From assembly GCF_004378355.1 (NCBI RefSeq), contig NZ_SNUB01000002.1, positions 62,001 through 126,000 on the forward strand: a stretch of DNA of 64,000 nucleotides, given 5' to 3'. Both the position numbers and the translations under genes were made by a program. The notes under the pieces were generated by a model that saw only the letters and a list, made by a program, of their open reading frames with translations, ran no database searches and was not told the DNA's origin. Shown here one piece after another: positions 46,112 through 55,244 of the stretch (its first letter is position 1; each line of letters starts with the position of its first letter). The DNA is from Psychromonas algicola. GTDB lineage: Bacteria; Pseudomonadota; Gammaproteobacteria; Enterobacterales; Psychromonadaceae.

Positions 46112-48864
46112 AATAACTCTGCATCATAAGTAACGGGTGCAGTTTGATCGCCATCTTCGGTACTACCATCAGTCGCCGTTGAATCATTCGCTTTAGGAGC
46201 GACATATCTATTTTGAGAAACATATTCTGTCGGTGTTGTGCCTACCTTAAAGAACTCAAATAGAGTGGTATGGTCCGTTGACGAAGATAATAACCCCGTC
46301 GCACGGTCAATACGTGCCGTGGAAATAGTAATTGGGCGCTGTGGTGTAAAGGGCGGCTCATCAATGGTTGTTCTTAGCATAAAATCATTCCAAGCAGGCA
46401 GTGCTGTACGAGCACCAAATTCACCACCTGTTACTTGATTTTTATCTAAGTTTGCATTGCTACTCACTCGGCCCAATTTACGTTCAAAATCATCAAAACC
46501 TACCCAAGATGTTGCAACAGTTCGCCCAACAAAACCAGAGAACCAAGCATCTCTAGAGTCATTGGTGGTACCTGTTTTTCCACCCATATCTTGACGTTTT
46601 ATCGCTCTTGCTGCTCTCCAACCTGTACCGTTCCATCCTGTTTGATGTTTCCAGCTACCACCGCCCCATACTGCGGTACGTAATAATTCTCGCGTTAAAA
46701 AGGCTGTTTCTGTAGAGATCGCGGATTCAGCAACTTGAATTTCACTAATCGGGGCAATCGCACAAACTTCACTACCGCCATCTATAATGGTCGTGTAAGC
46801 CATGACATCAGTATTGCCTTTTCTTGCTTCGTACATTTCCGTACATTCAGGGCAAACTGTCATTGGCTGTGCTTGATATAATACTGTGCCGTAAGCGTCT
46901 TCAATACGTTCAATAACGTAAGGCTCTACTTTGTAACCACCATTAGCGATAATCGCGTAGCCTGTTGCTAATTCAACTGGAGTGATAGAGGCTGAACCTA
47001 ACGCAATCGAATAGTTTCTTGGCATATCTTCTTTTGCAAAACCAAATTTAGTGAGTTGTTTGATGACTTTATTTAATCCTAAGTCTTGTACTAAACGCAC
47101 TGAAACTACATTTTTAGATTGCCCCAAAGCACGACGCAAACGGATTGGACCTTCATAGATTTCTGGTGAGTTTTTAGGACGCCATGCTGCACTACCTGTC
47201 CATTGATTGATTGGTGTATCGTTTACTAAAGTAGACAGTGTATAGCCATTATCAAGCGCCGCAGAGTAGATAAAGGGTTTAATATTTGAACCTACTTGAC
47301 GTTTAGCTTGTGTTGCACGGTTAAACTTACTTTGTACAAAGCTAAAACCACCGACTAAAGAAGTGATTGCACCATCTTGAGAGTCCAATGAAACAAATGC
47401 TGAAGTCGCAAGTGGGTATTGTGAAAGCTCAAGTTTTTTTACTTTGATAATTTTTGTTTCCGTTGCAACTTCAAGTAAAGGGTCAACTTCAGTATTTAAC
47501 GGATCACTAGCTTCTAAGTCCGAAGCGATTAAATCGGTGTCAGTTAGCTCATCGATATCTACACCAGCTTCGGTTTCAGTAACAACAGGCACCTCAACTT
47601 CTATTTCAACTTCTTTTTCAGTTGTCCATATTTGTTGTCCAACTTTAACAATTTCAGCTGCAGTCGTTGGTGCTTCGCCTTGTATTGATTCAGTTTTAAA
47701 TGGACGCGCCCATTTTAGGCCATCCCAATCAATCGTTGAAACTTGTCCTTGATGACCTTTTGCAATCACATCAATACTTTGTTCATTCACTGCGACCACA
47801 ACAGCCGGAGATAGATCTGCAAAATAAGCTTCTTCAGATAATCTTTCTATTATTTGAGCGGGTTCCCATGGTGCTTCATCTTCAGTCCATAGCGACCTTA
47901 CTGCACCGCGAAAACCGTGTCGCTTATCATAGTTATGTAAGTTCTTAATCACCGCTTGATTTGCCGCTTCTTGCGCTTTTTTAGTTACGGTTGTATAAAC
48001 ATTAAAACCTTCGTTATAACTTCTCTCTTCGCCGTATAACTCAATGAGCTTATTACGAGCAATTTCCGCAATATAGTGCGCAGAAAGGGTTATTTCCGCC
48101 CCGTGATAACGACTTTTTACTTCTTCAGCTCGTGCTTCATCATATTCTTCTTGGGTAATATATTCTTCGCTTAACATACGCATTAATACTATGTTGCGAC
48201 GTTCAGTGGCTCTTTCTACTGAGTAGATAGGGTTTAACCGAGAAGGTGCTTTTGGAAGGCCTCCTAACACTGCCATTTCGGATAATGTCAGTTCACTCAC
48301 TGTTTTACCGAAATAAACTTGTGCGGCTGCACCAACACCGTAAGAACGATGACCTAATGAAATTTTATTCAGATAAAGCATTAAAATTTCATCTTTTGTT
48401 AGGATTCGTTCAATTTGAACAGCTAGGAAAATTTCACGAACTTTACGAATGATGGTACGTTCATTAGTTAAAAAGAAGTTTCTTGCAACCTGCTGAGTAA
48501 TGGTACTTGCGCCTTGTCTTGCACTACCACTTGAGATCCAAACGCTTGCTGCACGAGCAATACCAATTGGATCAATACCAAAGTGTTGATAAAAACGGCT
48601 ATCTTCCGTTGCGATAAATGCATTGGCAAGTTGATCTGGTATTTGTTCTCTTACTAATGGAATACGTCTTTTTTCACCAAATTGAGAGATCAATTCGCCA
48701 TCTCGGCTAAAGACTTTCATTGGTACTTGTAAAGGGATTTTTTTAATACTAGTGACGTCTGGTAGGTCAGCTTGTAGGTAGAAAAATACAGCAGCTACAC
48801 TTGCGACACCCATCACGCCTAATAAAATCATTAGTAAAAAAAATCGTTTGATCCATTTCATCAT
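46108..48864 (-). CDS. mrcA: Penicillin-binding protein 1A
   Basis: A 918-residue bifunctional peptidoglycan synthase. Membrane anchor at about 7-30. GT51 glycosyltransferase at about 55-230 with the catalytic Glu in ATEDSRFYQHFGID and the later QGASTITQQVARNF. Transpeptidase: SxxK in GSNIKPF (about 523), SxN in GQSKNVVSV, KTG in GGKTGTTNDSRDAW (about 760). An acidic Glu/Asp/Thr-rich segment at about 412-471 interrupts the linker/OB region and is unusual. Divergent from pilM, a standard gammaproteobacterial arrangement. Confidence 0.95.
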   Translation of the reverse strand: MMKWIKRFFLLMILLGVMGVASVAAVFFYLQADLPDVTSIKKIPLQVPMKVFSRDGELISQFGEKRRIPLVREQIPDQLANAFIATEDSRFYQHFGIDPIGIARAASVWISSGSARQGASTITQQVARNFFLTNERTIIRKVREIFLAVQIERILTKDEILMLYLNKISLGHRSYGVGAAAQVYFGKTVSELTLSEMAVLGGLPKAPSRLNPIYSVERATERRNIVLMRMLSEEYITQEEYDEARAEEVKSRYHGAEITLSAHYIAEIARNKLIELYGEERSYNEGFNVYTTVTKKAQEAANQAVIKNLHNYDKRHGFRGAVRSLWTEDEAPWEPAQIIERLSEEAYFADLSPAVVVAVNEQSIDVIAKGHQGQVSTIDWDGLKWARPFKTESIQGEAPTTAAEIVKVGQQIWTTEKEVEIEVEVPVVTETEAGVDIDELTDTDLIASDLEASDPLNTEVDPLLEVATETKIIKVKKLELSQYPLATSAFVSLDSQDGAITSLVGGFSFVQSKFNRATQAKRQVGSNIKPFIYSAALDNGYTLSTLVNDTPINQWTGSAAWRPKNSPEIYEGPIRLRRALGQSKNVVSVRLVQDLGLNKVIKQLTKFGFAKEDMPRNYSIALGSASITPVELATGYAIIANGGYKVEPYVIERIEDAYGTVLYQAQPMTVCPECTEMYEARKGNTDVMAYTTIIDGGSEVCAIAPISEIQVAESAISTETAFLTRELLRTAVWGGGSWKHQTGWNGTGWRAARAIKRQDMGGKTGTTNDSRDAWFSGFVGRTVATSWVGFDDFERKLGRVSSNANLDKNQVTGGEFGARTALPAWNDFMLRTTIDEPPFTPQRPITISTARIDRATGLLSSSTDHTTLFEFFKVGTTPTEYVSQNRYVAPKANDSTATDGSTEDGDQTAPVTYDAELF

Positions 48865-49051
48865 GTTTGAATAATTCCAATCAATGTTGTGACCGTGTCA
48901 CTTATTCTTATTTCAAAAAAGCTAGTATATAGGGTTAAATAATGAGCGGAAGAGCCAACGTTGACTTTTCTCCTAGAAGTGCTCTATTTTTATACAATAA
49001 TACTTAACATTCTAAAACAATCTGTTTATTAATACTAATATGGCAGGCGTT

Positions 49052-50110
49052 ATGTTTTTTGGACTAATTAAAACCACTTCAGCGGGGCTTATTGGCATTG
49101 ATCTTGGTTCCTATGCCATCAAAGCGGTCGCTATTTCCAACATACGCGGTATCTATCAAGTAGATGCCGTTGCAAATATGTTGCTGCCTAAAGGTTTGAT
49201 TGTTGATAACCACCTTCAAGATATCAGTAAAATAAGCCTTGTTATCAGGCAATTACAAAAAAAACTGCCTGTCGATTATAGCAATGCTGCAATTGCCGTT
49301 ACTGGTGCGGATGTTATGACCAAAGTTATGTCAATTAATTCAACATTAAATGATTTAGAGTTGCAGAGCCAAGTCGAAATTGAAGTGGAAAATGATATTC
49401 CGTTTCCCTTAGATGAAGTGTTTTTTGACTTCGAAATGTTGGCTGTAAATGAAGATGACGATTCGCTAAATAATATATTAGTCAGCACGGCACGCAAAGA
49501 ATCTGTCTTGTCGCATGTTCAATGTGTTGATGAAGCTGGTTTTAAAACAAACATAGTGGACATTGCTAGTCATGCGCTTGCGCGTAGTGTTAATTACCTC
49601 TTGCCTATTGATAATCAGCAACAAAGTATTGCTGTCGTAGATATTGGTGCTTCACAAATGATGCTTAATATTATTCATCAAGGGGATATTATTTTTAGCC
49701 GCAGTAAAAGTCATGGTGGCGATGTATTTACTCAAATGCTTGTGGACCGCTATTGTATCTCTTTTCAAGATGCTGAAAAACTGAAGAGTAATGCCGAATT
49801 TCCTGGGGGGTGTGACATTGAGTTATTAGCACCTTTCATAGATCAAACGATCCATTATCTGCAGGCGGATTTGCATATGTTCGCCAATGCCTTTAACCAC
49901 CTTCAAGTGAGAAAAATAATTGTTGTTGGTGCGGGTGGTTTATTACCTGGTTTTTTAAAGCGTCTTAATAATGAGCTAAATATGGAGGTGATCAAACTAC
50001 AATATAGTAAGAAATTAAGGTTTAAGAAACAGGGTGATAGCGAGCTTTTTGAACAAGTGGGTTCACAATACATGATGGCATTGGGGCTAGCATTAAGAGG
50101 AGCTCTGTAA
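49052..50110 (+). CDS. pilM: Type IV pilus assembly protein PilM
   Basis: A 352-residue cytoplasmic actin-like ATPase (FtsA/SHS2 fold). Phosphate-1 motif IGIDLGSYAIKAVAI near the start; later VVDIGASQMMLNII and VVGAGGLLPG. It binds the PilN N-terminus and links to the motor. ATG 49052 (AGGCG upstream) fits family starts better than ATG 49040, four codons earlier. First gene of pilMNOPQ; each gene overlaps or abuts the next. Confidence 0.93.
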   Translation: MFFGLIKTTSAGLIGIDLGSYAIKAVAISNIRGIYQVDAVANMLLPKGLIVDNHLQDISKISLVIRQLQKKLPVDYSNAAIAVTGADVMTKVMSINSTLNDLELQSQVEIEVENDIPFPLDEVFFDFEMLAVNEDDDSLNNILVSTARKESVLSHVQCVDEAGFKTNIVDIASHALARSVNYLLPIDNQQQSIAVVDIGASQMMLNIIHQGDIIFSRSKSHGGDVFTQMLVDRYCISFQDAEKLKSNAEFPGGCDIELLAPFIDQTIHYLQADLHMFANAFNHLQVRKIIVVGAGGLLPGFLKRLNNELNMEVIKLQYSKKLRFKKQGDSELFEQVGSQYMMALGLALRGAL

Positions 50111-50664
50111 TGTCTAACATTAACTTACTGCCATGGCGCGAAGAGCAAAAAAGAAATAAGAAAACGATATTTTTTATAATATTAACAATGACTTGCTTAG
50201 TGGTCTTGTTTACCTGTTACCTAGGAAAGGTTTTTATTGATTTAAAAATAGAAGCTCAAGTTAAACGCAATCATTTTTTACAAACTGAAATGCATATATT
50301 GGACAAACAGATTGCTGAAATTGAACGTATTGAAACACAAAAAAATGAACTAGAGCGACGTATTAACCTGATCCAACGACTTGAACAAAAGCGAAATGCA
50401 GCAACGCGTTTATTTAATGTATTACCTGAGATTACTCCGAATGGAGTGTATTTAACGGCTGTTAATTTTTCACATGAACAAATAAAAATAACCGGTTTAA
50501 CGGAATCTAATGAACAAGTGAGTCAACTGGTTAGAAACATTGAAAAAACGAAATGGTTAACTGATGTCTCTTTACCTTCGATCGTTTCTGGATCTACTCA
50601 ACCTATTAAGTTATCTAAGTTCTCTATGAATTTCTTTGTGTTTTCTAACCAAGGTCAGCGCTAA
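50110..50664 (+). CDS. pilN: Type IV pilus assembly protein PilN
   Basis: A 184-residue inner-membrane protein. The conserved N-terminal INLLPWREEQKR peptide docks on PilM. One membrane helix at about 20-42, a coiled coil (about 45-100, with EIERIETQKNELERR), then a ferredoxin-like periplasmic domain that pairs with PilO. ATG overlaps the pilM stop by one base. Confidence 0.94.
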   Translation: MSNINLLPWREEQKRNKKTIFFIILTMTCLVVLFTCYLGKVFIDLKIEAQVKRNHFLQTEMHILDKQIAEIERIETQKNELERRINLIQRLEQKRNAATRLFNVLPEITPNGVYLTAVNFSHEQIKITGLTESNEQVSQLVRNIEKTKWLTDVSLPSIVSGSTQPIKLSKFSMNFFVFSNQGQR

Positions 50665-51236
50665 TGAATATTGTAGACTTAGATTTTGAAAACGTAGGCC
50701 ATTGGCCAAAAGCTTATCAAGCCATTCCAATTTTATTAGCTGCAATGGTTTTAAGTGTGCTTTTTTATTATTTCGTGATTGATGCGCAGCTTGAACAGTT
50801 AACATCTGTTGAATTTAAAGAGGAGAGGCTTAAAAGTGAATTTATCGTAAAAGCTAAAAGTGCGGCACACTTAACACTGTATCAAAAACACCTTAAAGAA
50901 ACGCAAAAAATATTAGAGGGTTTTGTACATAAGTTGCCTAATAAAAAGGAATTAGCGAGTTTATTGGACGATATCAGTTTTATTGGTTCACATAATGGAT
51001 TGCAATTTAAAAGTATTAATTGGGGAGTGAAAAAACAAAATAGCTTATCGGAAGAGGTGCCCATTAGTATTAAAGTTATTGGGACTTATGCGCAATTAGG
51101 GCAATTCTCCGCAGAGATCGCCGCTTTATCTCGTATTCTTGTATTGGAAGATTTACGCATCAAACCAACGGGCGAGAATGAGTTATTAATGCTAGATGTT
51201 GTTGCTAAAACCTATCGTTATAAGGATGCAAAATAA
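50664..51236 (+). CDS. pilO: Type IV pilus assembly protein PilO
   Basis: A 190-residue inner-membrane protein with the family start block VGHWPKAYQAIPILLAAM, a helix at about 20-38, a coiled coil (QLEQLTSVEFKEERLKSEF) and a ferredoxin-like periplasmic domain. Partner of PilN. Overlaps both neighbours by one base. Confidence 0.94.
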   Translation: MNIVDLDFENVGHWPKAYQAIPILLAAMVLSVLFYYFVIDAQLEQLTSVEFKEERLKSEFIVKAKSAAHLTLYQKHLKETQKILEGFVHKLPNKKELASLLDDISFIGSHNGLQFKSINWGVKKQNSLSEEVPISIKVIGTYAQLGQFSAEIAALSRILVLEDLRIKPTGENELLMLDVVAKTYRYKDAK

Positions 51237-51757
51237 TGAAATGGTTTTTTGTGCTGTTAATGAGTTTATTTTTGTTTGCTTGCAAAGACGTTAAAACCGA
51301 TGATTTAGCAGAGTTCGTGGCTGATGCCAAAGCTCAGCAACATAACGTTGAAGATAATTTACCGATACTAATTGATCACACTGCATTAGCATTTACTCAG
51401 CAACAAGCGAGAAGTCCTTTTGTTAAACCCAAACAAGTAACCACGGCGTTTGAAAGTAAGAAAATAGTAAAAGGGTGTTTACAGCCTGATTTCAAAAGAG
51501 AAAAAGAAAGCTTAGAAGGTTTTTCTCTCGGTGATTTGCTGATGCGAGGAACCTTAAAAATAAATGCGCAACTGTGGGCAATTATAGAAGCGCCAAATAG
51601 CTTATTTTATAAGGTGAAAACAGGAAGTTACCTTGGTTTAAATCATGGGGAAATAACTCATGTGTTGGAAGATAGAATTCAATTGTTGGAATTGAAATTA
51701 GGTAGAAATGGCTGCTGGGAAAAACAAGCAACGGAAATAAAGCTACTCTTAAAATAA
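51236..51757 (+). CDS. pilP: Type IV pilus lipoprotein PilP
   Basis: A 173-residue lipoprotein. The signal peptide ends in a lipobox LFAC at residues 13-16, so Cys16 should be lipidated. A proline/charged linker leads to the HR-like beta domain at about 70-170 (SLGDLLMRGTLKIN, ITHVLEDRIQLLEL) that contacts PilQ. Bridges inner-membrane PilNO to the secretin. Confidence 0.93.
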   Translation: MKWFFVLLMSLFLFACKDVKTDDLAEFVADAKAQQHNVEDNLPILIDHTALAFTQQQARSPFVKPKQVTTAFESKKIVKGCLQPDFKREKESLEGFSLGDLLMRGTLKINAQLWAIIEAPNSLFYKVKTGSYLGLNHGEITHVLEDRIQLLELKLGRNGCWEKQATEIKLLLK

Positions 51758-51786
51758 ACAGAGTGAATGAAAATTAGGAGATAAAA

Positions 51787-53478
51787 ATGCAACTTATCGA
51801 AGTGAATCAATCGAAAAAAGTGATCTTATCTCAATTATTCTTTGCTATGTTTATTTATTTTCTCGCACTTCAAGTACAGGCGAACACGACTCCAGAATCC
51901 CAGGTTAATCAAGTTTTAAAAATAGATTTTAAACGTGGTCCGACAGAAGCAGGGCAATTTTTTGTTTATTTAGACAATAATAATATTGCTGTGAATATTG
52001 ATCGCCGAGGACAGCAGTTAATTATTGATTTTCAAAGTACTTTTATCAAAGAAGCTTTGTTGTATATTATCGATGTCGATGATTTTGCAACACCAGTAGA
52101 AAAAATAGAATCTTTTCGCATTGATAGTAAAACACGTTTCGTCTTAACGATTAAAGGTGGTTATAGTTTTCGCTACAAGCAATCAGATAACTTATTTGTT
52201 ATTGATGTGTTTGAAAGTCAATCAAGAACAAAGAAAGCACGTCAAAGTCAGGCTATTTCCCTTAATTTCCAAGATATCCCGATTCGCAATGTTTTACAGT
52301 TGATTGCCGATGCGCAGAAACTCAATTTAGTAACTTCGGATTCAGTGACTGGACATATTACATTAAGACTCGATGAAGTACCTTGGGATCAAGCATTAGA
52401 TATTATTTTAAAAGTAAAAGGTTTAGGAAAGATAAAAGAAGGCAATGTATTAATGGTTGCCCCTATTGCTGAACTCATCGCTAATGAAAACGATTACGGG
52501 AGTATTTCTGATGCAAGTAATAATGATTTGTTATACACAGAATTCATTCAAGTTAATTATGCGAAAGCGGCTGATATCGCGGCGATGTTAGCTTCTGAAA
52601 ATACTCACTTACTCTCCGAAAAAGGTAACGTCAGTATTGATGCTCGAACTAATATTTTATTGGTTCAAGATACGGCAGCGGTAGTTAAATCCGTTAAAAA
52701 GATGATTCAAGTGTTAGATGTACCTGTGCGGCAGGTTATTATCGAAGCGAGAATGGTAACAGTGAATGATTCGGTAGGTGAAAAGTTAGGGATACAATGG
52801 GGCTTATCTGGCAGTTCGGGTAACGTCGCTACCTCGGGGACATTAACTGGAATCGGTAATGGTGTGACCGGAGATGTAAGTGAACGTTTAAGTGTGAATT
52901 TGCCGATTGTTGCGGCAGCGGGAAACCTTGCTTTTCAAGTTGGTAAGTTTGCAAATGGCAATATTTTGGATTTGCAGTTATCAGCTTTAGAGCAAGAAAA
53001 CAAAGCTGAAATCATCGCCACACCACGTATTACTACCCTAAACCAACAAACAGCCTATATTGAACAAGGAACCGAAATTCCCTATGTTGAATCCTCTTCT
53101 TCAGGGGCTACATCGGTTAGCTTTAAAAAAGCAGTGCTTAGTTTAGAGGTCACGCCGCAAATTACACCTGATAATAATGTTATTTTAGAGTTAGTGATCA
53201 CCCAAGATTCAAAAGGGGATACCGTTTCAACAAGCACCGGTGATGCGATTGCAATTAATACCCAAGAAATTGCGACACAAGTACTTGTAGAAAATGGTGA
53301 GACCTTAGTGTTAGGTGGAATTTATCAACAGCAAGTGACTAATTCTACAAGTAAAGTGCCACTTTTAGGTGATATTCCTTATCTTGGTTTCTTGTTTAGA
53401 AGTACGGTTCATGAAAACAGTAAAGCAGAACTCTTAATCTTTGTAACACCGCGTATTGTGATGCAAACAAAATACTGA
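51787..53478 (+). CDS. pilQ: Type IV pilus secretin PilQ
   Basis: A 563-residue outer-membrane secretin. Signal peptide to about residue 35. One AMIN domain (about 45-145) for peptidoglycan binding, where some species carry two. STN/N0 domain ISLNFQDIPIRNVLQLIADA, N1 domain, and the secretin core with ATPRITTLNQQTAYIEQG and [16 protein letters not shown]. Preceded by AGGAG. A weak terminator-like hairpin follows before aroK. Confidence 0.94.
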   Translation: MQLIEVNQSKKVILSQLFFAMFIYFLALQVQANTTPESQVNQVLKIDFKRGPTEAGQFFVYLDNNNIAVNIDRRGQQLIIDFQSTFIKEALLYIIDVDDFATPVEKIESFRIDSKTRFVLTIKGGYSFRYKQSDNLFVIDVFESQSRTKKARQSQAISLNFQDIPIRNVLQLIADAQKLNLVTSDSVTGHITLRLDEVPWDQALDIILKVKGLGKIKEGNVLMVAPIAELIANENDYGSISDASNNDLLYTEFIQVNYAKAADIAAMLASENTHLLSEKGNVSIDARTNILLVQDTAAVVKSVKKMIQVLDVPVRQVIIEARMVTVNDSVGEKLGIQWGLSGSSGNVATSGTLTGIGNGVTGDVSERLSVNLPIVAAAGNLAFQVGKFANGNILDLQLSALEQENKAEIIATPRITTLNQQTAYIEQGTEIPYVESSSSGATSVSFKKAVLSLEVTPQITPDNNVILELVITQDSKGDTVSTSTGDAIAINTQEIATQVLVENGETLVLGGIYQQQVTNSTSKVPLLGDIPYLGFLFRSTVHENSKAELLIFVTPRIVMQTKY

Positions 53479-53525
53479 ACGTAATGCATATAAAATACTA
53501 AACAAGATATATATGTTGTAGAACT

Positions 53526-53552
53526 CTGACATTTATCGTCAGGCTTTATTTT
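53526..53552 (+). terminator. Weak hairpin after pilQ
   Basis: CTGAC / GTCAG stem of 5 bp with a 7-base loop, followed by a T-rich stretch. It may partly separate pilQ and aroK transcription. Confidence 0.4.
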
Positions 53553-53652
53553 TATGGCTTGCAATGTATTGTTAACAATTGCGATAATAAGGCACTTCTC
53601 TTTAATTTTTAAGGGTTTTCCTAATAATCAATCACTTGAGTAAAAATTCAAC

Positions 53653-54168
53653 ATGGCAGAACAGCGTAATATATTTTTAATTGGTCCAATGGGTGCTGGT
53701 AAAAGCACAATTGGTCGTCAACTAGCACAAATGCTGCACTTAGACTTCCTTGATTCAGATAGTGAAATTGAACGCAAAACTGGCGCAGATATCGCTTGGG
53801 TATTTGACGTTGAAGGTGAAGAAGGTTTTAGAGCTCGCGAACAAGATATGCTAGACGAGCTTACACAAAGACACGGTATTGTTTTAGCCACTGGTGGTGG
53901 TGCGGTTATTCGACAAGAAAACAGAACTCACCTTTCAGCGCGTGGCATTGTTGTTTACTTAAAAACAAGCGTACAAAAGCAATTAGCAAGAACATTAAAA
54001 GATAAACGTAGACCTTTATTACAAACTGATGATCCAAAATCGGTTTTAGAAACATTAGCAGAAAAGCGTAACGCACTTTATGAAGAAGCTGCGGATTACA
54101 CGATTGAAACAGACGAGCAAAGTGCAAAAGTGGTTGCGAGTCAAATTATCTCTTTATTGGATTTTTAA
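53653..54168 (+). CDS. aroK: Shikimate kinase I
   Basis: A 171-residue kinase of the shikimate pathway. Walker [10 protein letters not shown] at 11-19; shikimate-binding [11 protein letters not shown] and the GGGAV loop (ATGGGAVIR); lid region KDKRRPLL. Stop overlaps the aroB start by one base. Conserved pil-aro-dam cluster. Confidence 0.96.
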   Translation: MAEQRNIFLIGPMGAGKSTIGRQLAQMLHLDFLDSDSEIERKTGADIAWVFDVEGEEGFRAREQDMLDELTQRHGIVLATGGGAVIRQENRTHLSARGIVVYLKTSVQKQLARTLKDKRRPLLQTDDPKSVLETLAEKRNALYEEAADYTIETDEQSAKVVASQIISLLDF

Positions 54169-55238
54169 TGGAAAAATTACTCGTTGATCTAGGTGACCGT
54201 AGTTACCCAATCTCTATCGGTGAGCATTTATTAACAAATGCTGACTTATTCAAGAGCGCTATCAAAGGCCAAAAAGTAATGATAGTCACTAATGACGTCG
54301 TTGCTCCTTTGTATTTAGAAACTTGTAAAGAGACGCTAAAAGACTATCAAATCGATGAAGTGATCTTAGCGGACGGCGAGCAACACAAAAATTTAAGCAC
54401 CTTTGAAATTATATTAAGCACTTTACTTGCTAAGAAACATGCAAGAGATACAACCATTATTGCATTAGGCGGCGGTGTTATTGGTGATATGGCAGGATTT
54501 GCTGCTGCATGTTATCAACGTGGTGTTGATTTTATTCAAATTCCAACCACATTATTATCTCAGGTAGATTCTTCTGTTGGCGGAAAAACAGCAGTTAATC
54601 ATCCTTTAGGCAAAAATATGATTGGCGCTTTTTATCAGCCACAAGCTGTTGTGATTGATATTGAGTGTTTAAAAACATTACCTGCGCGTGAATTTGCTGC
54701 AGGCATGGCGGAAGTGATTAAGTACGGTATCATTTACGATGAAGCCTTTTTTGCTTGGTTAGAAGCCAATATACAAGCAATCAAATCATTACAGCCCGAA
54801 GCGATTATTTATATGCTTAAGCGTTGTTGTGCAATTAAAGCTGAAGTTGTCGCTTTAGATGAAAAAGAACATGGGATTCGAGCCTTATTAAATCTGGGCC
54901 ATACTTTTGGTCACGCTATTGAAGCTGAACAAGGTTACGGCAATTGGTTACACGGTGAAGCGGTCGCTGCAGGCATGATCTTAGCTGCTGAAACCTCTTA
55001 TATCTTAGGTCTCGTTGATCATAGCGATGTTGACAGAATTATCGATTTAATCGAAGCATTTGATTTACCACTAGCAGCGCCTGCTGAGATGCAATACAAA
55101 CATTTTGCTGAGCATATGCAGTTAGACAAAAAAGTACTTAAAGGAAAATTACGTTTGGTCTTACCAACATCAATAGGTACAAGTGCCTTATTTGATGATG
55201 TAAGTGAATCTGTTCTTCGTGACGTTATAGAATCGTAG
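54168..55238 (+). CDS. aroB: 3-dehydroquinate synthase
   Basis: A 356-residue NAD- and zinc-dependent enzyme, second step of the shikimate pathway. NAD loop [15 protein letters not shown], substrate site [20 protein letters not shown], zinc ligands in the AEVIKYG Glu, GHTFGHAIE and [10 protein letters not shown] His. Coupled to aroK; damX follows after 6 bases. Confidence 0.96.
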   Translation: MEKLLVDLGDRSYPISIGEHLLTNADLFKSAIKGQKVMIVTNDVVAPLYLETCKETLKDYQIDEVILADGEQHKNLSTFEIILSTLLAKKHARDTTIIALGGGVIGDMAGFAAACYQRGVDFIQIPTTLLSQVDSSVGGKTAVNHPLGKNMIGAFYQPQAVVIDIECLKTLPAREFAAGMAEVIKYGIIYDEAFFAWLEANIQAIKSLQPEAIIYMLKRCCAIKAEVVALDEKEHGIRALLNLGHTFGHAIEAEQGYGNWLHGEAVAAGMILAAETSYILGLVDHSDVDRIIDLIEAFDLPLAAPAEMQYKHFAEHMQLDKKVLKGKLRLVLPTSIGTSALFDDVSESVLRDVIES

Positions 55239-55244
55239 CCGGCT

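Noticed and set aside
47444-47752. Plus-strand frame opposite the PBP1A acidic insert, Ser/Thr/Val rich
   Set aside because: Arises as the complement of the low-complexity acidic codons; no start signal.
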